Translations under genes and position numbers: made by a program
Origin: Paragordius varius
Lineage: Eukaryota; Nematomorpha
Length of the DNA stretch: 64,000 bases
NCBI GenBank assembly: GCA_964247055.1
Contig: OZ176059.1
Coordinates: 3,472,001-3,536,000, forward strand
Direction: 5' to 3'
The notes under the pieces: model-generated
Told to the model about the DNA's origin: nothing
Database searches by the model: none
Seen by the model: only the letters and a program-made list of their open reading frames with translations
Shown: positions 41,251-52,261 of the stretch, in pieces
Layout of the letters: each line of letters starts with the position of its first letter
Numbering within the stretch: the first letter of the stretch is position 1

Positions 41251-41345
41251 CAGTGGTTCCCAACTATTTTTTATTCACCCTCCCCCCCAAAAAAAACATT
41301 TACTACCCCCCCCTTCGCGAAATAGATAAAAATGCAAAATTTATT
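41251..41345 (+). mobile_element. hAT-like terminal sequence
   Basis: CAGTGGTTCCCAACTATTTT, followed by TTCACCCTCCCCCCCAAAAA and a second C-run, is a well-known hAT (Charlie/Zaphod-like) terminus. C-runs of eight and nine in such A+T-rich DNA are striking. No matching right end was found, and the sequence after 41,345 is plain A+T-rich DNA up to 41,823. Confidence 0.55.
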
Positions 41346-41823
41346 TTAAATATTAAATCATGATATATGAGTACCTTGCCTCAATTATGAAAATTTTATT
41401 TTATATCGACAATTGATAATTTTGATATCCTGATTAATCAATTTGTGTGAATTTAAACTAAGACTGATCCTGTTCAGCATTAAGTTGATTCAAAAGGTAT
41501 TAAAATATATAGAACAGTTTGAGAAAATTTGTAAGACATATACAAGCTTTTATTCAAAATTTCTCGATATTAAAATTAGTAAAATAATTTTTATAGTTGA
41601 ATTCTATTTCAACTAATGACCTCTTTCACTTCTATTAGAAAAATGTTAACATCTTTAAATGGATTAACTGATAATAATGACTAAGAATTACACGTGTTTA
41701 TTTGTGTAAAAACAAGCAACGGGCATTAGAAATAAAAATACAGTAAAAAATCATATTATATGGAAGCACCATAAAAAATACAAATTTTTTTAACCATATT
41801 TACCAAATCCTTATATCCTATAT

Positions 41824-43942
41824 CACAGTGTGCAACAAATTAACTCAAGATATCATACCTAGCTTAATATAACCCTTGTGACATATACATCCTAAAAATA
41901 TAAGGATAAAAAAAATTGTCAATGCAGAAAACTTTTTTTTTCACTTTTTCCATATATGAATATATTCGGAAAAAATCAATTTATTTGCATAATACTTGAT
42001 CAAAAATTATAAAACTTAGATATCATATAAATAATATTAAATAAATATTATTTGCAAATTTTGGCTCAATATGAATGGATAGATTTAAAATAAACGTCAA
42101 TTTATTAAATCCAACTAAATTTAGCCCTTTATATCAGTAACATAAAAAATACTTGATGAAAATCAATATAATATGCGCCAAAATTTAAGTTAAACTTTAT
42201 ATTTTAATATAAATATTACTTATATATAATAAAAAATAAATTTTAACTAAGTTAAAAACTTTTGAAATTTTTTATTTTACTTAAATAAAATTAAATTTTT
42301 TTAATATCAACTGTAATATAATCATATCTAGTGATTACAAATATAACCATATTTTTTTTACCTGGATTTTTGAATTGTACATGATATTGACTGTTGTACC
42401 CTGATATGATGGTATATTTTATAATAATTATAGAAAAATATTGTGGAATTCAGATTACCAAGATATAAAAAACCAATGTAATCCATTGTGAAAATCATAT
42501 TTTTAAGAGAAACTTGCTAATCACAAGCAAACATCCACCAGAAAATTATATTTTGATACATTATGTTTATTGTGTAATAAATCTAATTCATTTAATCTTA
42601 ATCTAAAATTGTTTACTTGTTTTTGGCAAGGTCGCCAAAAATAAAACTTCTCCAAAGATTTCTATTTTTAGTTTTAATGTTGAGTTCAAGAATTGGTTTC
42701 TCTTAAATTACCCATTCTAATGTAAATAAAACTCCTCCATAGATTGCTATTTTTTATGTTGAGTTATGCCGGTATTTAGGCACACAATAATTTTAGGTTA
42801 ATACTTCAAATCAAAAATGTAAAATTTAAAAAAATCTTCTGAATACGGCCAGTTTTTTCTTGAATTATTTTTTAAAAAACGGTTTATAGCAAAAGAAAGT
42901 GTTAAGGAAGTGTACATCAGTTGTACCAAAACTTCGGCTCTAAAAGCTTATTTATGGCCCTGAATTATCAATTAAATTTTATATACTTATTTTAAATAAA
43001 TGTCTGCAAGTTTTTATAGTTATAGTATGTGCACGGTTCATGAGACAAGATTTTGCAGCCCTTTTAGTTTTTTGTTAAGTACCATTTCTTTAAATTCTTA
43101 TATTTAAATCTATTAAAAGGTGTTCAAAAACAAGTAAATTTTTGATTTAGAAAAATATAATATATGTATTAGATTTATTACACAATAAACATAATGAATC
43201 AAAATATAATTTTCTGGTGGATGTTTGCTTGTGATTAGCAAGTTTGTCTTTAAAATATGATTTTCACAATGGATTACATTGGTTTTTCAATGTTATATCT
43301 AAATTCCACAATATTTATCTATAATTATTATAAAATATACTATCATATCAGGGTAAAGCAACAGTCAATATCATCTACAATTCAAAAATCCAGGTAAAAA
43401 AATTCATATGGTTATATTTATAATCACCAGACATGATTATATTACAGTTGATATTAAAAAAATTTAATTTTATTTTAGTAAAATAAAAAATTTCAAAAAT
43501 TTTTAACCTACTTAAAATATTATTTTTATTATATATAATTAATATTTATATTAACATATAAAGTTAAACTTAAATTTTGGCGCATATTATATTGATTTTC
43601 ATCAAGTATTTTTTATGTTACTAATATAAAGGGCTAAATTTAGTTGGATTTAATAAATTGACGTTTATTTTAAATCTATCCATTCATATTGAGCCAAAAT
43701 TTGCAAAAAATATTTATTTAATATTATTTATATTATATATAAGTTTTATAATTTTTGATCTAGTATTATGCAAATAAATTGATTTTTTCCGAATATATCC
43801 ATATATGGAAAAAGTGAAAAAAAAGTTTTCTACATTGACAATTTTTTATACTTATATTTTTAGGATGTCTATGTCACAACGGTCATATTAAGCTTAATAT
43901 GATATCCTGAGAAAAAAAATACCCCCAATTTTGCACACTGTG
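41824..43942. mobile_element. 2.1-kb element with about 765-bp terminal inverted repeats
   Basis: The left arm 41,824-42,587 and the right arm 43,168-43,942 are inverted copies over their whole length, with about 90% identity by eye. The outermost CACAGTGTGCAA matches on both sides, and blocks such as GGATGTTTGCTTGTGATTAG, GATATTGACTGTTG/CAACAGTCAATATC and AAATTTGGCGCATATTATAT-type sequence recur. The ends resemble Tc1/mariner-like termini at 14,853 and 21,611. A target duplication cannot be confirmed. The 580-bp centre has no convincing transposase. It is probably a non-autonomous foldback-type element. Read-through transcription would give a long hairpin. Confidence 0.8.
42588..43167. other. 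Unique centre of the foldback element
   Basis: Mixed A+T-rich sequence. A short plus-strand frame (SVKEVYISCTKTSALKAY, near 42,900) is the most protein-like piece, but it is too short and unmatched to call. AAAACTTCTCCAAAGATTTC/AAAACTCCTCCATAGATTGC at 42,645 and 42,730 is a small internal duplication of about 85 bp spacing. Confidence 0.4.
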
Positions 43943-44549
43943 TAATAATATGTTATGCTTAATATCATAAAAGTAAAAAGGTGAGCATTTATACCTTGTA
44001 AACAAATAATAATTTAAACACAGTTCGCTTTTACCCCTATGATAAATGTTTTAATAAAATATACAAATATGCCATCTATTTTATTAAATAGATGGCTCTA
44101 CTATTTTCGAAATACCATGCTAATTAGTTTATAGGCTTGTTTGTTATTTGAATTGTTACTCGTTTTTTCAATTATTACTGTGGGTATAAAAACACTTTAA
44201 GTTATTTAAAAAACCTTTTTATATAAATTTTGATAAACCTTTGGAACGCTTCAGAATTGGAATTAGAAAAATTCGTTTGCTTCCAAATTTTTGAGATTGT
44301 AAAAAATTTATATTTAACTTGGAAACAAACAGATCTTCTAATTGAAGTTCTGAGGAGAGAGAAATGTTTATCATCCTCGAATTTTTTGGAAAAAGTATTT
44401 TTTAATATTTTAAAGCACTTTTATACTGTTTTCATTATAAATTGTATCAAGTACGCTTCAAAAATGCTAAATATTAAATTTTTTATTGCCTATATTTTTT
44501 TATATTTTAAAAAATGAAATACGTTTAAAATTAATATGATATTATTATC
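43943..44549 (-). repeat. Arm repeat (block Y), inverted copy
   Basis: Read on the minus strand from 44,520 this follows arm order: TACGCTTGATACAATTT-like, then ATGATAAACATTTCTCTC, AGAACTTCAATTAGAAGATC, GTATAAAAGTGCTTTAAAAT and, near 44,000, AAATGCTCACCTTTTTACTT. Blocks TTATACCTTGTAAACAAATA and CCATCTATTTTATTAAATAG confirm it. The open frame at 44,230-44,517 lies inside; its reading frame is not kept in other copies, so it is not called a gene. Confidence 0.55.
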
Positions 44550-45395
44550 TGGGGACGGCAATGTAAAGTATATATTGTATATCACAAGAACAACGCGTTA
44601 TATCATGATCTATATATATATATATATATATATATCTAAGATAATTAGGTTTAATGTATTCACATATATCAAGGTGAGATGTTTGCTTATATACAATTAT
44701 CTCAAGGTATAATAATAATATTCACAAGTGGTGGGGAGGTTATAATAATATAATAACAATAACAGATAAGTTAATAGGTTAATGTACTGATATATAACGA
44801 ATGTTGTGTGTTTAACCTAATCGTGTAATAACAGGTCTATTCAAATTAGCCTGTCAGTTACACTCGAACATCACTTCCCCCCTCCCCCCCTCTAACGAAA
44901 GCGGGCAGGTTTCTGCCGACTTCTTGTCGGGTACCGCCGTCCTTGTGTTTTAGCGGGGGAGTAGATAGTCTCAGGTTTCTGGGTATTATCATTATTTGGA
45001 CTTTCGGCTGTCGGAGTAATTGGTTCGATTTCGTCCCCTGAATTGATCGTGTTTGGTTGCGTTTCAGCGATTGTTCCATCATCCGTGGCAGTGGTTACCT
45101 CCTCCTCATTTGTGTTGCTGGCAGTGGTCGGCTGTGGTTGTGGTTGTTGTACTATTTGGTCAGCGTGTTTCCTCACAACTTTGTCTCGGTCCTTGTCCCA
45201 TACCTTGTATGAAAATAACCCTGTGCGGTCCGTAATCTCTCCGGCGCGCCACCCTGGACTTAATTCATTTTTAATCATTACCTGGTCATTAATGGCAAAC
45301 TGCCGTCGGGGGGCCGGTGCATCTAACAACCTCTCCCTACTATTTAACCAGGTTAAGGGCGTATGGGGGGTACGCTTAAACATTATAAAAAACGA
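44550..45395 (-). mobile_element. Ty3/gypsy LTR retrotransposon fossil: 3' end of pol plus 3' LTR
   Basis: Only the last part of the element is present. On the minus strand, 45,383-44,892 encodes the C-terminal region of integrase: RTPHTPLTWLN, then FAINDQVMIKNELSPGWRAG and SYKVWDKDRDKVVRKHADQI, typical of gypsy Pol, followed by a Gln/Thr/Pro-rich tail. A purine-rich polypurine tract (about 44,876-44,893) precedes a candidate 3' LTR of about 324 bp starting TGATGTTCGAGTG (44,873) and ending near 44,550. The 5' LTR, gag and most of pol are absent, so it is a truncated, dead copy. Its G+C content is well above the surroundings, suggesting a fairly recent insertion. Confidence 0.75.
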
Positions 45396-45584
45396 TTAGA
45401 ACTAAATTTAGATAATAAAACAATCATTTTATAAAATTCAAATTTAACACCACTTTTCAATTCAAAGCGTCATATTTATTACGAAATATATTTTTGCGCA
45501 AATTTCGCTGTAAAAAAATATATTAATCAGCTTGGTGAGAAATCCTAAAAATCGGTTTTATTCATATTAAAGTAATAGTTTAAG
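45396..45584. other. A+T-rich stretch, no gene
   Basis: Sequence upstream (minus strand) of the gypsy fossil; nothing recognised. Confidence 0.5.
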
Positions 45585-45660
45585 GGAGGGGGTCAACACA
45601 AATGGCTTTGGGGGCCGCATTTTTTTAAAAATTACGACAAGCCGCATTTGGAATATATAC
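45585..45660 (-). mobile_element. hAT-like MITE, truncated copy 3
   Basis: AGGGGGTCAACACAAATGGC, GGGGGCCGCATTTTTTTAAA and CGACAAGCCGCATTTGGAAT match the left third of 29,277-29,567. It stops at ATATACCATTTAGAG, which is the terminal sequence of the 31,483 MITE, and then arm block Y starts. Confidence 0.55.
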
Positions 45661-46010
45661 CATTTAGAGTTTAAAAACGGTATAAAAACGCTCTAAGATA
45701 TACAAAAACTTTTTCTATATAAATCAAAAGTGAAAAACATTTTGACGGTTAATAATATTAAAAAACTTTGTTTGCTTTCAATTTAGGATTGTTAAAAAAT
45801 TTATATTTAACTGAACAGATCTTTAATCGAAGTTCTTAAGAAATGTTTATCATTGAATTATTTGGAAAAATTGTTTTTATAATATCTTTAAACACTTGTT
45901 TCTATAAAGTTCGCTTCAATGAATAAAATTAGATTTTTAAAAAAAGTTTGGTTATGAATATTTTTAGTAGCAAAATTAAACACCTTTTGAAAATTTTTAT
46001 CGCGCAATCC
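45661..46010 (+). repeat. Arm repeat (block Y), partial
   Basis: GGTATAAAAACGCTCTAAGA, ACTTTTTCTATATAAATCAA, GAACAGATCTTTAATCGAAG and AATGTTTATCATTGAATTA are in Y order as at 62.0-62.2 kb read inverted. Confidence 0.5.
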
Positions 46011-46899
46011 AGGCATTTTCGCGGGTTTTAAAAATCGTAACTCAAATTTAGTCTGGGGTATTTAGATACCCCAATTTGAATCGAAGTGTTAAGTGTAATG
46101 CTAGCCAAAAATTAAAATCATTTATTGAAAATTTTCCTAACAAAGAATAAAGTAAACTTACCTATATTTGTATTAAATTAATGGCGATATATAATTTAAT
46201 TTAAATCAAAAGCGAAACTAATCCCACAATTATGCATATTAATAATATGAATATTTTTGCAATATAAAGATTATTAATGTAAATATATATAGTATTTTAT
46301 TTGCCATCTATTTATAAAATCGGAGATATCATTTGTAAATAATAATTTCAAAATCTTCCGTTGTTTGATATTAAGCAGCCAACAAAAGCGAAAACTTAAG
46401 CTTGATTGCAGAAAATATATTTAATTGCTAATTAATGTCGAAATATAGTAAAAATTTCAATTATATATAACAAAACGTAGGATAAATATTTTTTAAAAGA
46501 ATTAAATACATAATACCAATTTAAATTAGGAGTTATATTTAAAAATCAGGTTTAAAAAAGTACAGCGGTCATATGAAATACATCTCTTTACACTTTCGAG
46601 TTTTGCCCGTATATAATTTTTTATAAGATATTATTATGGGTTAGATTATATCTGGATATATTTGATATTTCTCATATATTGTCTCTATGTTTTTGTTTAT
46701 AGTAAATAAATATTCATAATTTTTTATTTTTAATGCTATACTTAATAGTGTAAATATATAAAATTTACCTTTATCGCCAAAATGATTTCTAAATTATTTT
46801 ATTTATTTGAATATAAAGTTTAATGGAAATATTTTATAGTTTTAGTTTTTTGCTTAACGGTTTTTTTTAAACAAGGAAACCTAATCTTCTGAAAGATTT
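46011..46899. repeat. Dispersed unit interior with an EDFTND-type fragment
   Basis: AGCCAAAAATTAAAATCATT followed by TTTTCCTAACAAAGAATAAA (46,090-46,165) is a decayed copy of the 23,040 fragment. From 46,530 the sequence is a direct copy of 34,740 onward. No gene is seen. Confidence 0.5.
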
Positions 46900-47180
46900 A
46901 AGCTGTTATTTATTTACATTGAAAAAGCGTGGCTTGCAGATTAAACCGTAGAGACTATTTGTTATATCAATATCAAACTTAGAGTATATCAGTACCCACT
47001 TTATTGTTGGCCACTTCACATTATTTTGGCCGATTTGCAATACAGTAACGTGTGAGTAAAAAATAACAACGGTGTGAAATAATGAATTTTTTTCTATAAA
47101 TACAACATTAATTTGCTTATTAATTTATGGACAAATTTGATTTAAATCATACGCTAATGTCTTGCTAATTGGCCAAAAAT
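46900..47180 (-). repeat. 3' flank of the zinc-finger unit, copy 5 (without gene)
   Basis: AAAGCGTGGCTTGCAGATTA, CAGTACCCACTTTATTGTTG, GCCACTTCACATTATTTTGG, CAATACAGTAACGTGTGAGT, ATTTATGGACAAATTTGATT and TTGCTAATTGGCC are well kept. No zinc-finger remnant is seen in the next 240 bp, before the MITE at 47,422. Confidence 0.6.
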
Positions 47181-47421
47181 AAAGTGTGTTCTGTATATTT
47201 TTGTTTTAAGTATGCCAATTTCAGAATAGATCGGTTAAATAACGCACCAAATATTTAATTTGCTTAAATAATTTCAGAAGGCAAAACGCTCCCATTAAGT
47301 AATTGAATCTCAATATCTTTAATTAGCATCAATGATAAACTTAAAACAAAATTATATGTGAATTTTTATATGTATTATTTTATGTTATATTTGAATAAGT
47401 GTCATAATTATGTACATTTGG

Positions 47422-47989
47422 TATTCCATTTGCACTTCAATGTCCTAACATTTCATGTTGGTCTTGAACACTCTAAGTTGATCCTTGAATACAAGTTGGT
47501 CCTTTAACATTCCAATTTGGTCCTTTGATGTTTTTGTGTTGTTTTTAACTTCTATCATTCAAATCGTATATCATTCATCTAATGTATTGTTTTTAAACTA
47601 TTTTTCATTATTTATGATAAATTTTAAATCAAAATCTACTATTAATCATTGAAAAACCGTATATTTTTATTAATATCTCAAAATTATTATTGCTATTTAT
47701 AACATTTTAACACGTTATTAAAAAATTCTGGGTTATTAATTAAAATTTTTCATTAAAAAGTTAATAATTTTGTTCAATTGAAAAAAAATATTTTGAAACA
47801 AAAAAGTGGTTTTCAACATAATATTTTTATAATGAATAAATATATAAAAAATAAAGAAGTTATAAATAATTAAATCAAAAAAATAAATGCAAAAATTATG
47901 GTTAAATCAAATTTAAAAATTTTAAGGATCAACTTGAACTGTTCAAGGACCAACTTGAAATGTTCAAGGACCTTGAAGTGCAAATGGTA
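47422..47989. mobile_element. 568-bp MITE whose ends are arrays of a 20-22-bp unit
   Basis: The left end CCATTTGCACTTCAATGTCC, with three or four GTTGGTCCTTGAACATTC-like units, mirrors the right end AAGGATCAACTTGAACTGTT, CAAGGACCAACTTGAAATGT and TCAAGGACCTTGAAGTGCAA. TA lies at both edges, so it may be a TA-target element. The centre is A+T-rich. It lies inside a family-Z MITE at the left edge of element B. Confidence 0.75.
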
Positions 47990-48069
47990 TAGTTTACAAA
48001 ACCCGAATAAAAGTATTTCGTATTTTGAACAAAAAATATTTATCCCTAATTTTAACTTTTTTTCTTTAT

Positions 48070-48300
48070 ATTTACTGTAAATAGATGGCTTATTTAGTTA
48101 CCGATTAATTTAGATTAAAAATTATTGAATTAGTAACTTTATATTGTATTTATTGTTAATTTCAAATATTTCTCAAATAAAAATGGATATCATTTAACTT
48201 TTTATATGGTATAAATTATTTTATATTATTGGGTTCTTACGTTTGCTTTTTGTACACCCGTTTTTTCCTGAATTCAAATTTTTGCCTAAAATAGTGCTAA
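48070..48300 (+). repeat. Block T, copy 3 (left arm of element B)
   Basis: GATGGCTTATTTAGTTACCG, ATATGGTATAAATTATTTTA, TTGGGTTCTTACGTTTGCTT, TTTGTACACCCGTTTTTTCC and TGAATTCAAATTTTTGCC. The inverted partner lies at 56,030-56,230. Confidence 0.65.
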
Positions 48301-48469
48301 AAAAATTTAATATAATTTTTAATCAATTCATTCTCATATTTTCGCGTTATAAATTATTGCGATATGTCTAGTTTTTTTGGTAATCTTTCTATTAGATATT
48401 TTAGTTAATTCAGATTGCAACGTCCACAAATCCACAACCTGATGTATAGATTATTATGGTGCTTTTGTG

Positions 48470-49470
48470 TTTCCCTCACGAGTGATTTAACATATTTACA
48501 CTTTTGTAGTAAGTGAATATGAAATGGCAAAGTTTGCACACACTTTTACTTTTTTTTGCTAAAACTTGAATATAAAGAGCAAAAAATATTTTCAGAAAAA
48601 TTTTAATTTTTAGATGTGGGTTACGAAAGTCCCAAATTTTTTCGCTTAATATTGAGTACTTAAAATAAACGCAAAAATGCTAGGATTGCGGAATTTAAAA
48701 TATATGTTAAATTATAATGCTAAAAATATTTAAATAATATGCAAAAGTTTTCAAAAATCTAATTAACAAAATGTACATTATACTATTTTTGATGTATGGA
48801 AACAGTATAAAAGTTCTTTAAGATATTATAAAAACACTTTTTCCACATAATTTGATGATGCTAAACATTTCTATCACCTCAAAACTTCGATTAATCTGTT
48901 TCTTTAAGTTAAATATATTTTTTTAATAATCCAAAAAATTTGACAGCAACCAAAATTTTCTAATTAAAATTCTGAACCATTTGATATGTTTATCACCATA
49001 GAATTTTATAGTAAAAAGGTTTATTAATATATCTTAAAGTGTTTTTACCCTTTCGATAAAATTATTTTAAAAAGGGCAACAATTTTTGGACTCATAACAA
49101 AACCTATAAAATCCAAATTTAGCAATTTTATTTTGAAAATAGCAGAGCCATGAAATTAATTAAACAGATGGCATATTTTTTACAGTATAATAAAAATGCA
49201 ATCTATATGGGTTAAAATAAAGTAACAGTGTTTAAAAAAATACTTATTCTTTGCAAGGTATAAATATTCACCTTTTTTTACTTTTATCAAGTTATTTAGC
49301 ATAACATTTTTATCAAATATATATTACTAATCTACCAATATGTCAGTTTATGTCACAAGATATATATTTTCGGGTAAATACAATTAATTAATGTATTATG
49401 ATTATTTAAACTATTTCAATTTTACAAAAACGACTTAAGAAGCCTAATATAACCGGAACTCGCTTCTCTA
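48470..49470 (+). repeat. Arm repeat (blocks V and Y), left arm of element B
   Basis: TCACGAGTGATTTAACATAT, AGATGTGGGTTACGAAAGTC, AAAAATGCTAGGATTGCGGA, TGGAAACAGTATAAAAGT, ATGATGCTAAACATTTCTAT, AAACAGATGGCATATTTTTT and TGCAAGGTATAAATATTCAC, ending with GGAACTCGCTTCTCTA. The whole order matches 61,570-62,650. Confidence 0.7.
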
Positions 49471-50156
49471 TATACAGCAATCATCATTTTATTTGGAATT
49501 TTTTTGTACTTAAAAAATAAAATAAAACATTTTTACAGTGAAAAATTATTAGTTGATAGAGAAAATGCATTTTTTTAATAAACAACATTCTTTTTATAAT
49601 ATTTAGTGTCGAAATTCCTAACACAGCGCTTTTCAATAAATATTTGCATAATGACTTTTTATAATTTACGTTATTATTCGCGTATAAAAAATTAATAAAC
49701 TTAAATTTTACTTGAGAAACAAATTTGTATAAAAATAAATTGACTAATTTCTTAAAATATACATTTATTTTAAAAAAAGGCAGTTTTATTCGCAAATCTA
49801 TAATTTTTTACAAAATATTATGATTATGCTCCTACTCATTTTTCTGGCTCTTTTATGTCATTAAAAATAATTGACAGCTTTTTTTAAAAAGGTATAATAC
49901 AATTTGTAAAAGATTTAAAACAAATATATTATATAATAAAAATAATATTTTTTAAGAAACATTTGTTAATAAATAATTAACTATTATAAAATCTAAATGA
50001 AAAGTGTAGCTTAATTTTTGCAAGTTTTTATAAAGATTCTAAAAATAATTGAAAAATATAAAGTTAATGTATGGTATTTATTGGTAAAAAAGTATATATT
50101 ATTTCATAAAAATTTATTTTTACCATAAATAATTGAAAAAAAAATTGAAATATATA
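49471..50156. other. A+T-rich arm sequence, no gene
   Basis: CATTTTTCTGGCTCTTTTAT and TTTAAAAAGGTATAATACAA (49,838-49,900) mark the arm. The 103-codon open frame at 49,484-49,795 is K/F/L/N-rich, is not conserved in the other arms, and I do not call it. Confidence 0.5.
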
Positions 50157-50250
50157 ATGAAACGACAGACGATTTCATTTCTTAATGGTTTTGAATTGTG
50201 TGCTTTCTATTTATTCGAAAAATTATTCAAATTCAATTAAAATATGGGTA
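50157..50250 (-). repeat. Core X, copy 6 (left arm of element B)
   Basis: ATGAAACGACAGACGATTTC, TTAATGGTTTTGAATTGTGT and ATTTATTCGAAAAATTATTC. The inner ACCGTTA has become ACCATTA. Confidence 0.75.
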
Positions 50251-51455
50251 TTTATACGACTAATTTAAAAATATTATAAATTAAATTATTTTCAAATTAT
50301 TTGTAAATAATTTATTAACTTTTAATTTTAATAATAAAGGCTACTGGAATATATAAGCCATCTTTTTTATGTTTACTATTGTTATGTACAACCTCTTTAA
50401 GTTAATTTAAATAAAATCACTAGGATTGTATAAAAAGATATGTTAGAATGTTAACCCATTAATAACAAATTAGGTGACTGAAAAAATAGTTATTTTGATA
50501 TGCTAAAAACTTAAAACAAAATCTTGATTTTTGGCAAATAATTGTTTCAAATGGCAAAATGTGAAATAGTGATATATAACAATCACTATATTCTACTAGT
50601 GTTACTAATGAGCGTATAGAGGAAAAATTAGTATTCGAAGAAGTCTGGTTGTCTTTTAATTTGTCTTATTATGTTTTATTTGATATTAATTTTTATTTAT
50701 AAAATATGAATTCAACAAATATTTGATCAATTATATAACTAATATTTTCAACACTAATATGCGCGGCATATAATTATATTGAAATAAACAAAAGATAAAT
50801 AAAAAATTTATAATTCCGGATTTATAGAGATACTATAATGAATGACCTGCTATATATTAACAATGAGTATCTGACATAAAATTATTAAATAAATAATAAG
50901 CAATTATAATTTTTTTCAATATATTTTCTTTCATTTAATCTATACCATTATTTATCTATTTAAATTTTTATGATATATTTTGAGTCAATGATTAGCAAAA
51001 ATTAAAAATTATTTATTTAAAGATTTTACTAACGAAGATTAAAGCAAGCTTACTTATTATATTGTGGCTATATATAACTTATTTAAATAGTTCGAGAGCC
51101 ATACCAGTTCGATAATTAAGAATGTAAAAAATTAACAATTAAATATTATTATTAAATTTGATTAAATATTTTATTTCAATATATTTGCCATGCATTTATA
51201 AATTAGCATAAATCCATACTTTAAAATATAAACATTTATCAACCAATAAAAGCCGACTTAATATTAATATAAATTTAATCAAATATTTTCTGATCTTTGT
51301 CTAATTATGTAAGATATTCTTGCAGGTTATATTATATCTGGATATATGTCATTTTCTAATTTTTTATTTCTTTTTTTATGAAAATGTAATATTTTTGGTA
51401 AATTTGTAGTTTTTTTTAACAGTTCGAAGCGCAAGTAAAGGTTTAAGCTGATAAT
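50251..51455. repeat. Interior of element B, left part
   Basis: TATAAGCCATCTTTTTTATG (50,350), ACTATAATGAATGACCTGCT (50,830) and the decayed EDFTND fragment at 50,995-51,070 (AAAGATTTTACTAACGAAGA) repeat the order of 21.0-23.1 kb, without the Tc1-like insertion found there. No gene is seen. Confidence 0.55.
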
Positions 51456-51459
51456 TACA

Positions 51460-51800
51460 ATAAAAAGCGTGGCACGCCGATTAAACCGTAAAGCCTTTGT
51501 TATATTGAAAAAGAGTATATAAATAAATTCGCTTTATTGTTGCCCACCTCACATTATTTTTGGCCAATCGGTTGTACAGTAATGTGTGAAAAAACAACAA
51601 ACGATGTGAAATAAATATTTTTACCTATAAAATTCCAACATGATATTAATTTATTAAATTATGGAATTTTGTTTTATAAATAATTTAAATAAATAACTTT
51701 ATTTACGAAATTAGTATATTTATTTGAAATTTATTTTTTTATAAGTTATGGACTTTTTTTATATTATACGCTACTGTATAGCTAATGGGTCAACATCAAA
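51460..51800 (-). repeat. 3' flank of the zinc-finger unit, copy 6
   Basis: AAAAGCGTGGCACGCCGATT, AAACCGTAAAGCC, CTTTATTGTTGCCCACCTCA, ACAGTAATGTGTGAAAAAAC and ATACGCTACTGTATAGCTAA. It stands between the interior repeats and the MITE at 51,813. Confidence 0.6.
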
Positions 51801-51812
51801 GTGAGTACTGTA

Positions 51813-52063
51813 CAGTAATTGAAAATATACGGACAAAACGTAATAATAAAAAAAACTAAAACAATCATACATTAAATTTTTTATTATAATTATTTTCAAA
51901 TTGGATAAAACATAATTGATTGTGTTACGAATTTAACTTTATAATCTGCTGTGTAAAACAATCAGTCAATTAAGAAAATCAAGATATTATAGTTATGGTT
52001 ATTTGTAAGAAATAATTGTCTTTATATTTTTACATTTTGTCGGTATAATTTCGATTTTTACTG
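51813..52063. mobile_element. Family-Z MITE with TA target duplication
   Basis: This is the clearest copy: 251 bp starting CAGTAATTGAAAATATACGG and ending CGATTTTTACTG, with TA on both sides (51,811-51,812 and 52,064-52,065). CAGT-type ends and a TA target are the hallmarks of Tc1/mariner, so the family was probably mobilised by such a transposase. Inner repeats: ACAAAACGTAATAATAAAAA against TATTTTTACATTTTGTCGGT. Confidence 0.8.
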
Positions 52064-52261
52064 TAATTCATTTTTTATCTACAAAAGAAAACTCCAAAAC
52101 AAAGCGATCAAATAGCATTTATTTTATTAACGATGCATTTTGCAATAAACGTCTCATAAATTATATATCTCAATATGTTTGCGAAGTGGATATTTAAACA
52201 AAATTATATTTAATGCTACATAAAATATTATATGATGTTGAATAAAGTGTTCAATTATGTA

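Noticed and set aside
41824-43942. Polinton/Maverick on account of long terminal inverted repeats
   Set aside because: At 2.1 kb it is far too short, has no integrase, polymerase or capsid sequence, and its ends are not the AG type of Polintons.
45043-45399. 118-codon plus-strand open frame with Cys/Val-rich sequence
   Set aside because: It is antisense to the gypsy integrase tail, which explains the region.
48000-48080. Short direct repeats at 47.9-48.0 kb as a CRISPR-like array
   Set aside because: The repeats are the terminal unit of a MITE, are mirrored at 47.4-47.55 kb, and have no unique spacers.
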